DNA of 64,000 bases from Flavobacteriaceae bacterium UBA5534 (GCA_002426015.1 DINS01000008.1:62001-126000); one strand, 5' to 3'; shown: positions 8,432 to 17,805, counted from the first letter of the stretch. Notes: generated by a model not told the origin, from the sequence alone. A program made the numbers and translations.

Positions 8432-9376
8432 TTACATCAATCCTCGACCTATTTTATTTAGCTTGCCGCCTTCAGTGTATTCCTTAACAATCTTATCTAA
8501 AATGCCGTTAATAAAGAAACTGCTTTTGGGTGTTGAGTATTCTTTAGCTATTTCCAGATACTCATTTATCGTCACTTTTGCAGGGATGGAAGGGAATTTT
8601 TGAAACTCACAAATCGCCATTTGCAGTAAGATGGCATCCATGTTTGCGATTCTATCAGAATCCCAATTGGTTGTTCTTTGAGCAATCTCTTCGTTATACT
8701 TCGAACGGTTTAAAATGGTTTTTTTGAATAGTTCTATTGCAAAAGCTCTATCGTCTTCATCTTTAAAAAGTTTTGGTGTAAAATAAAAATCGGTAGCATC
8801 TTTCTTTACCTTACGCAACAACTTAAGAAAGCTTGTGTTGATAACTGGCAAATCATCAATCCATGTCAGTTTTTTATCTTCAATATAATCGAACAGTTTA
8901 TCATTTGGCGCAATGATTTCAGAAAAGATATCGACGATAAAGTCTTTATCCTCCTTGAAACTCGATTCTTCAGTTTTCATGTATTCCAGATAGATGTCAC
9001 TTTCCAAAATAGCTTTGAAGATAATATCAACATACTCAAAATCGAGATACCAATAATCCACTTTACGTTTTTCCAATTGGGCTTTGACGGCCTCATTGTC
9101 TTTCAAAAGTTGAAGAATGCTGTTGTTAATGAACTTTTTATTTGGATTTTTTTCTTCTTTAGTCGCCAAATGCTTTTTTTGGGATTTATCTTGATGGTCT
9201 TCAGCTCGTTTTTGAACTTCTATGAGTAAAGACACCATTAATAGGTATAAATCATACATGTTTTCAAGGCTTTGAATCAAGAATTTTTCATCTTTTTTCA
9301 AATCGTCACTTTCGGTACCATCAAACGCATATAAGGTTTGCATCACTTTTATACGAATATGTCTTCTGTTTAGCAT
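8432..9376 (-). CDS. nusB: Transcription antitermination factor NusB, long form
   Basis: A 314-residue protein. The C-terminal part (about 175-305) is a NusB domain (RRTNWDSDRIANMDAILLQMA; KVTINEYLEIAKEYSTPKSS FINGILD region), which with NusE supports rRNA antitermination. The N-terminal RRHIRIKVMQTLYAF is also canonical, but about 150 charged helical residues are inserted between. This extended form recurs in Bacteroidota, against about 140 residues in E. coli. A promoter and a 5' hairpin lie just upstream. Confidence 0.92.
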   Translation of the reverse strand: MLNRRHIRIKVMQTLYAFDGTESDDLKKDEKFLIQSLENMYDLYLLMVSLLIEVQKRAEDHQDKSQKKHLATKEEKNPNKKFINNSILQLLKDNEAVKAQLEKRKVDYWYLDFEYVDIIFKAILESDIYLEYMKTEESSFKEDKDFIVDIFSEIIAPNDKLFDYIEDKKLTWIDDLPVINTSFLKLLRKVKKDATDFYFTPKLFKDEDDRAFAIELFKKTILNRSKYNEEIAQRTTNWDSDRIANMDAILLQMAICEFQKFPSIPAKVTINEYLEIAKEYSTPKSSFFINGILDKIVKEYTEGGKLNKIGRGLM

Positions 9377-9399
9377 TTCTAAAGAACTTTACAATTAAA

Positions 9400-9431
9400 G
9401 AGGCGATAAAGTTGTGACACTTTTTCGCCTC
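9400..9431 (-). other. Stem-loop at the 5' end of the nusB transcript
   Basis: GAGGCGA pairs with TCGCCTC (7 bp), then one A-A mismatch, then AAAGT pairs with ACTTT around a GTCACA loop. It begins two bases after the nusB -7 element and ends 24 bases before the ATG. It could be a leader structure of nusB or, less likely, a terminator for the upstream dehydrogenase (no strong U tract). Confidence 0.55.
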
Positions 9432-9432
9432 G

Positions 9433-9440
9433 CAAAAATA
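9433..9440 (-). promoter_or_regulatory. -7 element upstream of nusB
   Basis: TATTTTTG on the minus strand, with a CTTG about 22 bases further upstream. It is placed to drive the nusB-DUF1573-yajC transcript, separately from the dehydrogenase gene. Confidence 0.55.
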
Positions 9441-9484
9441 GTATTATTTTATCATACCAGAACAAGGTTCTGATGAAGTATTTT

Positions 9485-10582
9485 TTAAGAATTCTCTTTT
9501 TTTCTATTCTCAATTCGCTCCAAAGCAACGTTTTCAGCAGCAGTATTGGTAGTGACACCGTTAGCTTTTGCACGCTCTAAAATCTCCAAAGTCGTATTGT
9601 AAATATTTTCTGTTTTACGGATAATCTCTTGTCTGCCGTAGTTTTCCAATTCAGCATAAACATTGATGATTCCGCCAGCATTGATCAAGAAATCTGGTGC
9701 ATATACAATGCCTCTATCTTGCAATAGCTTTCCATGTTTGCTCTCGGCAAGCTGATTATTGGCTGCTCCAGCAATGATCTTTGCTTTAATCTTGTTAATG
9801 GTATCGTCGTTGATGGTAGCACCAAGTGCGCAAGGCGCATAGATATCCATAGCTTCACTATATATATCATCTCCTCCATATATGGTCACATTGTATTTTG
9901 AACGCACACTTTCTAAACGTTCTTGACTGATATCAGCAATAGTCACTTTGGCACCTTCATTTACCAAATGCTCCACTAATGCTTCTCCAACATGCCCTAT
10001 CCCTTGCACAAAAATGCTTTTATCTTCTAGAACATCAGAGCCATAGGCAAATTTAGCAGCAGCTTTCATCCCCATAAACACACCGTAGGCAGTAATAGGT
10101 GAAGGGTTTCCAGCGCCTCCTTTGCTTTCTGAAATTCCAGTAACAAAAGGAGTTACTTCTCTTACAATATCCATATCATCAGTGGTCATCCCAACATCTT
10201 CAGCAGTGATATAGCGTCCGCTTAAAGAGTGGACAAACTCACCAAACTTACGCATCAACTCTGGAGTTTTTTGCTTTTTGGCATCGCCAATAATAACTGC
10301 TTTACCTCCTCCAAGATTTAATCCTGTCACAGCTGCTTTAAACGTCATCCCACGAGATAAACGCAAAACATCATTTACAGCTTCCCACTCGTTATTATAG
10401 TTCCACATTCTTGTACCACCAAGTGCTGGTCCTAAAACTGTATTATGAATACCTATTATTGCTTTTAAACCAGTATCTTTGTCGTTGCAAAACACAATTT
10501 GCTCGTGATTATCAAAAGATATTTGACCAAAAACTGGATCTACCTTATGAAGATCTTTTGAACTGATAACGTCTGATATCAT
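9485..10582 (-). CDS. Leucine (Leu/Phe/Val) dehydrogenase
   Basis: A 365-residue NAD-dependent amino-acid dehydrogenase that interconverts branched-chain amino acids and 2-oxo acids. The catalytic region GPALGGTRMW...MTFKAAVTGLNLGGGKAVIIGD carries the two expected lysines (K82, K94), and the Rossmann motif GIGHVGEALVEHL follows near residue 195. The family also includes Phe and Val dehydrogenases; Leu is most likely by length and pattern. It has its own consensus promoter. Confidence 0.9.
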   Translation of the reverse strand: MISDVISSKDLHKVDPVFGQISFDNHEQIVFCNDKDTGLKAIIGIHNTVLGPALGGTRMWNYNNEWEAVNDVLRLSRGMTFKAAVTGLNLGGGKAVIIGDAKKQKTPELMRKFGEFVHSLSGRYITAEDVGMTTDDMDIVREVTPFVTGISESKGGAGNPSPITAYGVFMGMKAAAKFAYGSDVLEDKSIFVQGIGHVGEALVEHLVNEGAKVTIADISQERLESVRSKYNVTIYGGDDIYSEAMDIYAPCALGATINDDTINKIKAKIIAGAANNQLAESKHGKLLQDRGIVYAPDFLINAGGIINVYAELENYGRQEIIRKTENIYNTTLEILERAKANGVTTNTAAENVALERIENRKKENS

Positions 10583-10628
10583 ACTTATAAATTTAATTAG
10601 TGTTTATAGATTGTCTAAAAACAGCGTG

Positions 10629-10660
10629 CAAAAATAAATCAATATTAGAGTATTAGCAAA
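10629..10660 (-). promoter_or_regulatory. Consensus promoter of the leucine dehydrogenase gene
   Basis: Minus strand: TTTG (10657-10660), 20 bases, TATTTTTG (10629-10636), with a leader of about 40 bases. A good match to the Bacteroidota promoter consensus. Confidence 0.7.
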
Positions 10661-10717
10661 AATATCGTTGTTAAAATGACAAATTGTTAAAAACTTAAAG
10701 GAGCCTCAATTATATAA

Positions 10718-12478
10718 ATGAAAGAATTACAACACCTTAACAAATATTTTTACAAATACAGATACAAACTTTTATCTGGTATCGTCATCACCATTATTGC
10801 TAGAATATTTTTATTGTTTACACCAGAGCTGATTGGCACATCAGTAGATATCCTTGATGAATACCGTAAAGGGCTGGTCACTGATATCTCATTTGTAAAA
10901 AGTGAATTGCTCAAAAACATCTTATATATTGTTGGTGCTGCCATTATTGGTGGCATCTTTACCTTTTTAATGCGACAAACACTTATAAATGTGTCGAGAT
11001 ATGTGGAGTATGACTTAAAAAACGAAGTATATCAACAATACCAACGCTTATCGTTAAGTTTTTACAAATCGAACCGAACAGGTGATTTAATGAGCAGAAT
11101 TAGTGAAGATGTTGGTAAAGTCAGAGAATATGTTGGTCCTGCACTGATGTACAGCATCAACACCTTGACATTATTTGTCATTGCCTTATTTCTGATGTTT
11201 AGGGAAGCGCCTACACTAACATTATATACCATTATTCCTTTGCCAATACTCTCTTATTTTATTTATGTATTGAGCAGAAAAATCCATAAGAAAAGTACAA
11301 TTGTACAGGTTTGGTTGTCTAAACTGTCCACCTTTACCCAAGAGTCTTTCAGCGGCATAAGTGTTATAAAATCATACAGTATTGAAGACCAAACCAACCA
11401 TGATTTTGATGTGTTATCGGCAGAAAGCAGACAGAAAAACATCGATTTGGTCAAAGTACAGGCATTATTCTTCCCAATGATGATTTTTTTGATTGGCTTG
11501 AGTAATATTATTGTCATTTATATAGGAGGACTTCAATATATCAGTGGTGAAATTGCCAGCATAGGTGTCATTGCTAAATTCATCATCTACGTAAACCTTT
11601 TAACTTGGCCAGTAGCAACTGTAGGTTGGGTAACATCAGTCGTACAACAGGCCGAAGCATCTCAAAAACGTATCAATGAGTTTTTAAAGCAAGAACCAGA
11701 AATTAAAAATAAAGTCGAGCAACCATCTATTATTGAAGGTACTATCGAATTTAAAAATGTATCTTTTACCTATCCAGACACCAATATTCAAGCGTTGAAA
11801 GATGTTAGTTTTAAACTTAACAAGGGAGAAACTCTGGCCATACTAGGCCATACAGGCTCTGGAAAATCGACCGTTTTAGACCTTATTGGTCGTCTATATG
11901 ATATTGACAAAGGCACGATTACCATTGACGGTACAGCTATTGATCAACTAAACTTGAATAGCTTAAGGGACAGCATCGGTTATGTGCCACAAGATGCCTT
12001 TTTATTTTCTGACTCCATAAAGAACAATATTATGTTTGGAAAAGAAAATGCGACCGAAGAAGAAGTGATTGCTGCTGCAAAAAATGCTGATGTCCATAAA
12101 AACATCAAAGGATTCTCAAAAGGTTATGATACAGTTTTAGGAGAGCGAGGCATCACACTTTCTGGTGGCCAAAAACAACGCATCTCGATTGCTAGAGCCA
12201 TCATAAAATCACCACAAATATTGTTGTTTGACGATTGTTTGTCTGCAGTAGACACCGAAACAGAAGAAAAAATCCTAAAAAATCTATTTAAACTGACAGA
12301 AGGCAAAACAACCATTATTGTGAGCCATCGTGTATCGTCAGCCAAAAATGCTGATAAAATTATCGTTTTAAAGGATGGACAGATTGTTCAAAATGGAACT
12401 CACGAAACACTCATAGATTCAGACGGTTACTACAAAGAACTATATTTAAATCAACTTACATCAAAAGAAATACCATAA
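10718..12478 (+). CDS. ABC exporter, fused membrane and ATPase domains (MsbA/multidrug type)
   Basis: A 586-residue half-transporter. Six membrane helices lie in residues 1-310, followed by an ATPase with Walker A GHTGSGKST (about 376), Q-loop VPQDAFLFSD, signature LSGGQKQR, Walker B ILLFDD (about 500-506) and the H-switch VSHR. The residue after Walker B, normally the catalytic Glu, is Asp (FDDCLSAVD), as in the degenerate sites of some heterodimeric exporters. The substrate (lipid or drug) cannot be told. It is divergent from the dehydrogenase gene. Confidence 0.92.
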   Translation: MKELQHLNKYFYKYRYKLLSGIVITIIARIFLLFTPELIGTSVDILDEYRKGLVTDISFVKSELLKNILYIVGAAIIGGIFTFLMRQTLINVSRYVEYDLKNEVYQQYQRLSLSFYKSNRTGDLMSRISEDVGKVREYVGPALMYSINTLTLFVIALFLMFREAPTLTLYTIIPLPILSYFIYVLSRKIHKKSTIVQVWLSKLSTFTQESFSGISVIKSYSIEDQTNHDFDVLSAESRQKNIDLVKVQALFFPMMIFLIGLSNIIVIYIGGLQYISGEIASIGVIAKFIIYVNLLTWPVATVGWVTSVVQQAEASQKRINEFLKQEPEIKNKVEQPSIIEGTIEFKNVSFTYPDTNIQALKDVSFKLNKGETLAILGHTGSGKSTVLDLIGRLYDIDKGTITIDGTAIDQLNLNSLRDSIGYVPQDAFLFSDSIKNNIMFGKENATEEEVIAAAKNADVHKNIKGFSKGYDTVLGERGITLSGGQKQRISIARAIIKSPQILLFDDCLSAVDTETEEKILKNLFKLTEGKTTIIVSHRVSSAKNADKIIVLKDGQIVQNGTHETLIDSDGYYKELYLNQLTSKEIP

Positions 12479-12541
12479 TTTGTTGGTTACTATTCTTTTT
12501 TTTTAGATTTTTGAGACGCAAACCGAATTAATAAAAAAATT

Positions 12542-12934
12542 ATGAGTGAACATGACATGATGGAGAAAGAGGAGATTTTCTCTAAAGTATTAAGAGCAGG
12601 AAGACGAACTTATTTTTTTGATGTAAGAGCTACCAAAGCAGGAGATTATTACCTGACCATCACTGAAAGCAAGAAATTCACAAATGATGATGGGTCTTTT
12701 CATTATAAAAAACATAAAATTTACTTATACAAGGAAGATTTTGCTGAATTTAGTGAAATTTTAAACGAAATGACCTCATATATCGTTGATGAAAAAGGTG
12801 ACGAGGTCATCAGCGAACGCCACCAAAAAGATTTCAAAAAAGACGATTTTGACACAACATCAGACTCAAAAGATGATGGTGAAGACAAAAAATCTACTGA
12901 TAGCTTTACAGACATTAATTTTGAAGACATTTAA
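12542..12934 (+). CDS. DUF3276 family PUR-domain nucleic-acid-binding protein
   Basis: A 130-residue protein. Residues 8-80 match the Bacteroidota DUF3276/PUR family (EEIFSKVLRAGRRTYFFDVR...YYLTITESKKF...KIYLYKEDF), which shares the fold of eukaryotic PUR-alpha and binds single-stranded nucleic acid. The last 45 residues are acidic, Ser/Lys-rich and probably disordered. It follows the ABC exporter by 63 bases. A strong terminator follows. Confidence 0.88.
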   Translation: MSEHDMMEKEEIFSKVLRAGRRTYFFDVRATKAGDYYLTITESKKFTNDDGSFHYKKHKIYLYKEDFAEFSEILNEMTSYIVDEKGDEVISERHQKDFKKDDFDTTSDSKDDGEDKKSTDSFTDINFEDI

Positions 12935-12959
12935 TTCAATTCAGTGTTAAAAAATGGTG

Positions 12960-12988
12960 AACCGTTACTTTGTAGTAGCGGTTTTTTT
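12960..12988 (+). terminator. Intrinsic terminator after the PUR gene
   Basis: AACCGTTACT (12960-12969) pairs with AGTAGCGGTT (12974-12983, one G-T pair) around TTGT, followed by seven T. It also argues against any M14 peptidase start upstream of 13014. Confidence 0.85.
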
Positions 12989-13013
12989 ATATTTATATCC
13001 TAACTTAAACTTT

Positions 13014-15521
13014 ATGAAATATCTGTTCTCACTTGTTTTTTTGGTATCCTCTGCCCTTTTTGCACAAAACCAGACGCAACTCGATTATTATTTACCACAA
13101 AACACCACCTACAATCAAAACATTCCAACACCTGAATCGGTTATTGGTCACCCTGTTGGTAAATGGCATATCACTCACGACAAATTGTTACAATATATGT
13201 ACACATTGGCTGCCGCTTCCGATAGGATCACTATTGAAAACAGAGGTAAAACGTATGAAGATCGACCACTTCTACTCCTCACCATAACATCACCAAAAAA
13301 CCATCAAAAAATAGATACCATAAAAAAAACACATGTTGCTTCGACCAACAGCGATGCCAATATTGACACCTCCACCATGCCAATTGTGGTCTATCAAGGC
13401 TTCTCGATACATGGCAATGAAGCAAGTGGCTCCAATGCAGCTCTTTTGGTGGCCTATTATCTCGCTTCAGCAGAAAGTGAATCTGTAAAAAACTTACTCG
13501 ACAACGTCGTCATTTTATTCGATCCATCTTTTAATCCAGATGGTTTACAACGTTTCGCCTATTGGGCAAACTCCAATAAAAATAACAATCTGAATCCAGA
13601 TCCAAACGACAGAGAATATAACGAAGTATGGCCAGGAGGTCGAACCAACCATTACTGGTTTGACATGAATAGAGATTGGCTGCCTGTACAATTACCAGAA
13701 TCACAGGCTCGTATAAAAACTTTTCATGAATGGTTGCCAAATATTTTGACCGATCATCATGAAATGGGAACCAATTCGACATTTTTCTTTCAGCCAGGCA
13801 TACCTAGTAGGACACATCCATTAACACCAAAGCTCAATCAAGAACTGACGCGTAAAATTGGAGATTTTCATGCTAAAGCCTTTGACAAGATTGGCTCATT
13901 ATATTATACTGAAGAAGATTATGACGATTTCTATTACGGAAAAGGGTCAACATTTCCAGACATCAATGGAAGTATTGGTATTCTGTTTGAGCAAGCGAGC
14001 TCGCGTGGACATGTACAGGAAAGTGATAATGGTATTATAACCTTCCCGTTCACTATTCGCAATCAATTTACAGCAGCACTGTCAACACTCGAAGCTGCAA
14101 ACGTCATGCGCAACGACATTTTAACCTATCAACATAATTTTTATAAAGATGCCAGAGCCTACGCTTCAAAAGACAACGGAAAAGCCATTGTTTTTGGGAA
14201 TAGCAAAGATGCAGCTTCAGCTTATCATTTGGCAGACATCTTAAATCGCCATCAAATAAAAATACATGAGGTAAAATCTGATTTTACAGTAAATGGGAAA
14301 ACCTACAAAAAAGGTTACAGTTATATCATCCCTAAAACACAGAAAAACTCACGATTGGTTGAAGCAATGTTTGAAAAGCGTACTACTTTTGAAGACAGCT
14401 TGTTTTATGATATTTCGGCCTGGACCTTTCCTTTGGCATTCAATATGGATTATGAAGAATCGGTATCGACATCTCATACTGGAACCGAAATTACCGATTT
14501 ACAATTAAAAATGGGCAATGTCACTTCTAAAAGCACTTATGGCTACGTGATGGAGTGGCACGAGTACTATACTCCAAAAGCATTGAACTCTATTCTGTCA
14601 AAAAATATCAGAGCTAAAGTAGCAATGAGTCCTTTCAAAATCAATGGAAAGCAGTATGATTATGGCAGCATCTTTATTCCTGTACAAAATCAAACAGAAA
14701 ACACTGATGATCTGTATCAACTCTTAAGCGATATTGCCAAAGAAAGCCATGTAGAGATTAATGGTGTCACTACAGGACTGACAGACGGCATCGACTTGGG
14801 AAGCAGGCAGTTTAGACCGTTAAGTGCTCCAAAAATCGCTTTAATTGTAGGCGAAGGTGTCAGTCCTTACGATGCTGGCGAAATCTGGCATTTGCTGGAC
14901 CAGCGTTATGACATGACCATTACGAAATTAGATACCGAATCGTTAAATCGGACCGATTTGAGTCGTTATAACACCATTATTTTACCAAGTGCAACGCTTA
15001 ACAAATCGCTAGCAGATAAGTTAAAAGCTTGGGTAAGTGAAGGTGGAACACTCATTGGTTTTGAAAATACCGTAAAATGGCTTAACACCAACGAATTGAT
15101 GAAGCTAGACATAAAAAAAATGGAATCGAAAGCAAAAAAAGTAACCTTCGAGCAAAAAGATGACTTTAATGGAGCGCAGTTGATTTCGGGAGCCATTTTT
15201 GAAGCTAAAATAGATCGCTCACACCCAATCAATTTTGGATATAAAAACACGACCATTCCTTTATTTAGAGGAAATACCATCTTTATTTCACCAGACAAAC
15301 AAAGCTATAACAATCCAATACAGTACACCAAAAACCCATTGATGAGTGGCTATGTATCTAACCGAAACTTGGACAGTTTAGCAAATTCTGTCCCTTTTCA
15401 AGTGCAGCGTTTAAAACGAGGAAAAGTGGTAGCGTTTACTGATAACACCAATTTTAGAGCATTTTGGTTTGGCACCAATAAACTGATGATGAATGCCATT
15501 TTTTTTAGAGACGATCTATAA
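13014..15521 (+). CDS. M14 family zinc carboxypeptidase-like secreted protein
   Basis: An 835-residue protein starting MKYLFSLVFLVSSALFAQ, a clear signal peptide. The in-frame ATG at 12954 is rejected because it would place the terminator hairpin inside the gene. The M14 zinc motif is SIHGNEASG (H133, E136), with a later DHHEMG segment and the catalytic-Glu region GILFEQASSRG. The C-terminal 350 residues lack the peptidase fold; a VGEGVSPYDAGEIW...TIILPS stretch resembles a glutamine-amidotransferase-like domain. Family assignment is strong; substrate unknown, probably peptides in the periplasm or outside. Confidence 0.9.
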   Translation: MKYLFSLVFLVSSALFAQNQTQLDYYLPQNTTYNQNIPTPESVIGHPVGKWHITHDKLLQYMYTLAAASDRITIENRGKTYEDRPLLLLTITSPKNHQKIDTIKKTHVASTNSDANIDTSTMPIVVYQGFSIHGNEASGSNAALLVAYYLASAESESVKNLLDNVVILFDPSFNPDGLQRFAYWANSNKNNNLNPDPNDREYNEVWPGGRTNHYWFDMNRDWLPVQLPESQARIKTFHEWLPNILTDHHEMGTNSTFFFQPGIPSRTHPLTPKLNQELTRKIGDFHAKAFDKIGSLYYTEEDYDDFYYGKGSTFPDINGSIGILFEQASSRGHVQESDNGIITFPFTIRNQFTAALSTLEAANVMRNDILTYQHNFYKDARAYASKDNGKAIVFGNSKDAASAYHLADILNRHQIKIHEVKSDFTVNGKTYKKGYSYIIPKTQKNSRLVEAMFEKRTTFEDSLFYDISAWTFPLAFNMDYEESVSTSHTGTEITDLQLKMGNVTSKSTYGYVMEWHEYYTPKALNSILSKNIRAKVAMSPFKINGKQYDYGSIFIPVQNQTENTDDLYQLLSDIAKESHVEINGVTTGLTDGIDLGSRQFRPLSAPKIALIVGEGVSPYDAGEIWHLLDQRYDMTITKLDTESLNRTDLSRYNTIILPSATLNKSLADKLKAWVSEGGTLIGFENTVKWLNTNELMKLDIKKMESKAKKVTFEQKDDFNGAQLISGAIFEAKIDRSHPINFGYKNTTIPLFRGNTIFISPDKQSYNNPIQYTKNPLMSGYVSNRNLDSLANSVPFQVQRLKRGKVVAFTDNTNFRAFWFGTNKLMMNAIFFRDDL

Positions 15522-15524
15522 CAT

Positions 15525-15860
15525 TTATGAAACTGAAGAACCATTGGTGACTTTCTGTTCTGGATGAAGTAGGATGACATCTTTGCCATCAACAGCACCA
15601 ACAACAAGACATTCGCTCATAAATTTAGCAATTTGTTTTTTAGGAAAATTGACCACTGCGACAATCTGTCGGTTGAGCAGTTGCTCTTTAGTATAGCGTG
15701 TTGTAATTTGAGCTGATGATTTTTTGATACCCAAGCTACCAAAATCAATCGTGAGTTGGTAAGCAGGACGGCGAGCTTCAGGGAAATCATTGATTTCAAT
15801 GATGGTTCCGACACGCAAATCGACTTTGGAAAAGTCTTCAAATGTTATTATATTATCCAT
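15525..15860 (-). CDS. csaA: CsaA-type tRNA-binding domain protein
   Basis: A 111-residue protein made of one tRNA-binding (EMAP/OB-fold) domain. It begins ITFEDFSKVDLRVGTIIEI and continues with SSAQITTRYTKEQLLNRQIVAVVNFPKKQIA and SECLVVGA, the CsaA pattern. CsaA is described as a secretion-related chaperone, and its fold binds tRNA. It converges on the M14 gene with three bases between stops, and is divergent from the thioredoxin-like gene. Confidence 0.92.
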   Translation of the reverse strand: MDNIITFEDFSKVDLRVGTIIEINDFPEARRPAYQLTIDFGSLGIKKSSAQITTRYTKEQLLNRQIVAVVNFPKKQIAKFMSECLVVGAVDGKDVILLHPEQKVTNGSSVS

Positions 15861-15864
15861 AGGT

Positions 15865-15895
15865 TAAAAATACATCATAAAACTAAATTGACAAA
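15865..15895 (-). promoter_or_regulatory. Probable promoter of csaA
   Basis: Minus strand: TTTG (15892-15895), 19 bases, TATTTTTA (15865-15872). This is one mismatch from consensus and ends four bases before the ATG, so the transcript would be leaderless or nearly so. Confidence 0.5.
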
Positions 15896-15898
15896 CAA

Positions 15899-16453
15899 AT
15901 GGCACAAACTCCATCAAATATGTTGCCTTTAGGCACAAAAGCACCCAACTTTCAATTGGCAGACACTGTTAGCGACCAATTGCTCGCATTGCAAGACATC
16001 AAAGGCCTTAAAGGGACACTCATCATGTTCATTTGCAACCATTGTCCGTTTGTAAAACATGTCAATGCACAGCTCGTACAACTGGCTAAAGATTATAAAC
16101 CAAAAGGCATCAACTGTATCGCCATATCGAGCAATGATGTCGAAAATTATCCTCAAGACGCACCTCATTTAATGAAACAAAATGCCATTACCGAAGGTTA
16201 TATTTTTCCGTATCTCTACGACCAAACCCAAGAGGTTGCAAAAGCTTACCGTGCAGCTTGTACTCCAGATTTCTATCTATTTGATGCCAATTTAAAATTG
16301 GTGTATAGAGGACAGTTAGATGACTCACGTCCAGGAAACGGCTTGCCAGTAACTGGAAAGGATATTCGTAACGCCATAGATGCCCTATTGGGTAACGAAC
16401 CCATTAACACATCGCAAAAACCAAGTATTGGATGTAATATTAAATGGAAGTAA
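15899..16453 (+). CDS. Thioredoxin-fold AhpC/TSA-like protein
   Basis: A 184-residue cytosolic thioredoxin-fold protein. The redox motif CNHC lies at residues 46-49 (MFICNHCPFVKHVN), and later YDQTQEVAKAYRAACTPDFYLFD carries the cis-proline region. This family (thioredoxin family protein with CNHCPFVK) is common in Bacteroidota and is likely a thiol-dependent peroxidase or reductase. The OsmC gene follows by 50 bases on the same strand, suggesting a small oxidative-stress pair. Confidence 0.88.
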   Translation: MAQTPSNMLPLGTKAPNFQLADTVSDQLLALQDIKGLKGTLIMFICNHCPFVKHVNAQLVQLAKDYKPKGINCIAISSNDVENYPQDAPHLMKQNAITEGYIFPYLYDQTQEVAKAYRAACTPDFYLFDANLKLVYRGQLDDSRPGNGLPVTGKDIRNAIDALLGNEPINTSQKPSIGCNIKWK

Positions 16454-16503
16454 CACAACAGAATAAAACATATTCAAAAACATAATCATAAAAATCAAAC
16501 AAT

Positions 16504-16920
16504 ATGAAATTCTCAAGAAAAGCAAATGCACAATGGAAAGGCCCTGGAAAGGATGGAAAAGGAACTCTCACTACCGAAAGTACCGTTTTGGACGCATCTC
16601 AATATTCTTTTAAAACACGATTTGAAAACGGGATTGGAACAAACCCAGAAGAATTGATTGCAGCAGCACATTCTGGCTGTTTTACGATGCAATTAAGCTT
16701 TTTATTGGACGAAAAAGGATTTACAGAAAAAGACCTTGCTACAGAAGCAAAAGTGACTTTTGAAGATGGCAGTATCACAAACATCCATTTAGAACTCATT
16801 GCGACTATAAATGGGATTGACAAAACTACCTTTGAAGAGACAGCAAACAAAGCAAAAGAAATATGTCCAATATCAAAACTATTGAACACTAAAATAACTT
16901 TATCTTCAACACTAAAATAA
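16504..16920 (+). CDS. OsmC/Ohr family peroxiredoxin
   Basis: A 138-residue OsmC-fold protein. It has the two conserved cysteines at C59 (AAAHSGCFTMQLS) and C121 (EICPISKLL), which reduce organic hydroperoxides. The N-terminal SRKANAQWKGPGKDGKGTL segment is typical of the OsmC rather than the Ohr branch. It is paired with the thioredoxin-like gene upstream. Confidence 0.92.
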   Translation: MKFSRKANAQWKGPGKDGKGTLTTESTVLDASQYSFKTRFENGIGTNPEELIAAAHSGCFTMQLSFLLDEKGFTEKDLATEAKVTFEDGSITNIHLELIATINGIDKTTFEETANKAKEICPISKLLNTKITLSSTLK

Positions 16921-16958
16921 ACTTCAAAAAAAACGAAAGTGAAAGAATTTATTAAATT

Positions 16959-17714
16959 TCATCTTTCAACATATTTAAAATAAATAGGCAAACTATAGGT
17001 CACTTTTACTGGTTTGCCTCTTTGTTTACCTGGTATCATTTTTGGCAGTAAACCTATAATGCGTTCAGCTTCTTTTTCCAAAATCTTATCTGGCCCTCTA
17101 CTTTGTATATTGATAACTCTTCCATCTTTATCAATGACAAATAAAACAATGACGCGACCATAAATACCCATTTCTTGAGCTATTTTTGGATATTTGAAAT
17201 TGTTTTTAACATGCTCTAGCATTTTATTTTGAAAACAGGCTTTCTTCTCTTCTTTGGTTCCTTTCTCACAGCCAGGAAAAACAGGCACACTTTCTATGAC
17301 AGCAAAAGGCACCTCAATATCCTCCTCAACATCTTCTACTTTTATATCATCTATTTTTAATACTGGTTGAGCACCACCATTCTCTGTAACTTTCCCCATG
17401 ACATCCATTTGGTTGGTTTCACTACTGCCAATAAACGATTCTTCAACTTCTCTAAAATCATCAACAATTTTGATGGCATCAGAGGTTATCGCAATTTGAG
17501 TTCCGGGAGGTATTGGTGTTTTTACTGTCGTTATTGGAATTTCTTCTTCATAAAAATTTTCATAGGACACCACTTCAACAGGCCTAATAGTCGTTTTATA
17601 ACTTTTATACTCAAGCATGTTATAAGTTAACAGCAATGTGAGACAAAGACCAATTGCAAAATAAAGGCTACTGTTTCTCCCAACTTCCACTTCAGGGTTC
17701 TTCTTTAATTCCAT
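16959..17714 (-). CDS. tonB: TonB energy transducer
   Basis: A 251-residue protein. A cytoplasmic N-terminus (MELKKNPEVEVGRNSS) is followed by one membrane helix (about 17-36), an acidic Val/Glu/Ile-rich periplasmic linker and a C-terminal TonB domain (about 165-251: NNFKYPKIAQEMGIYGRVIVLFVIDKDG). It couples the inner-membrane proton gradient to outer-membrane receptors. The adjacent receptor gene on the same strand (91-base gap) makes a functional pairing plausible. Confidence 0.9.
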   Translation of the reverse strand: MELKKNPEVEVGRNSSLYFAIGLCLTLLLTYNMLEYKSYKTTIRPVEVVSYENFYEEEIPITTVKTPIPPGTQIAITSDAIKIVDDFREVEESFIGSSETNQMDVMGKVTENGGAQPVLKIDDIKVEDVEEDIEVPFAVIESVPVFPGCEKGTKEEKKACFQNKMLEHVKNNFKYPKIAQEMGIYGRVIVLFVIDKDGRVINIQSRGPDKILEKEAERIIGLLPKMIPGKQRGKPVKVTYSLPIYFKYVER

Positions 17715-17805
17715 AATAACATCTGTTTATCATTATGAAATTAGAATTTTAATAGGTGATTTTCAATGATATATATCAGCTTATAACTAATTGATTAATG
17801 ATGTT

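Noticed and set aside
10140..10156. A third GTAAC...GTTAC pair
   Set aside because: The gap is seven bases, not four, and it lies inside the leucine dehydrogenase coding region.
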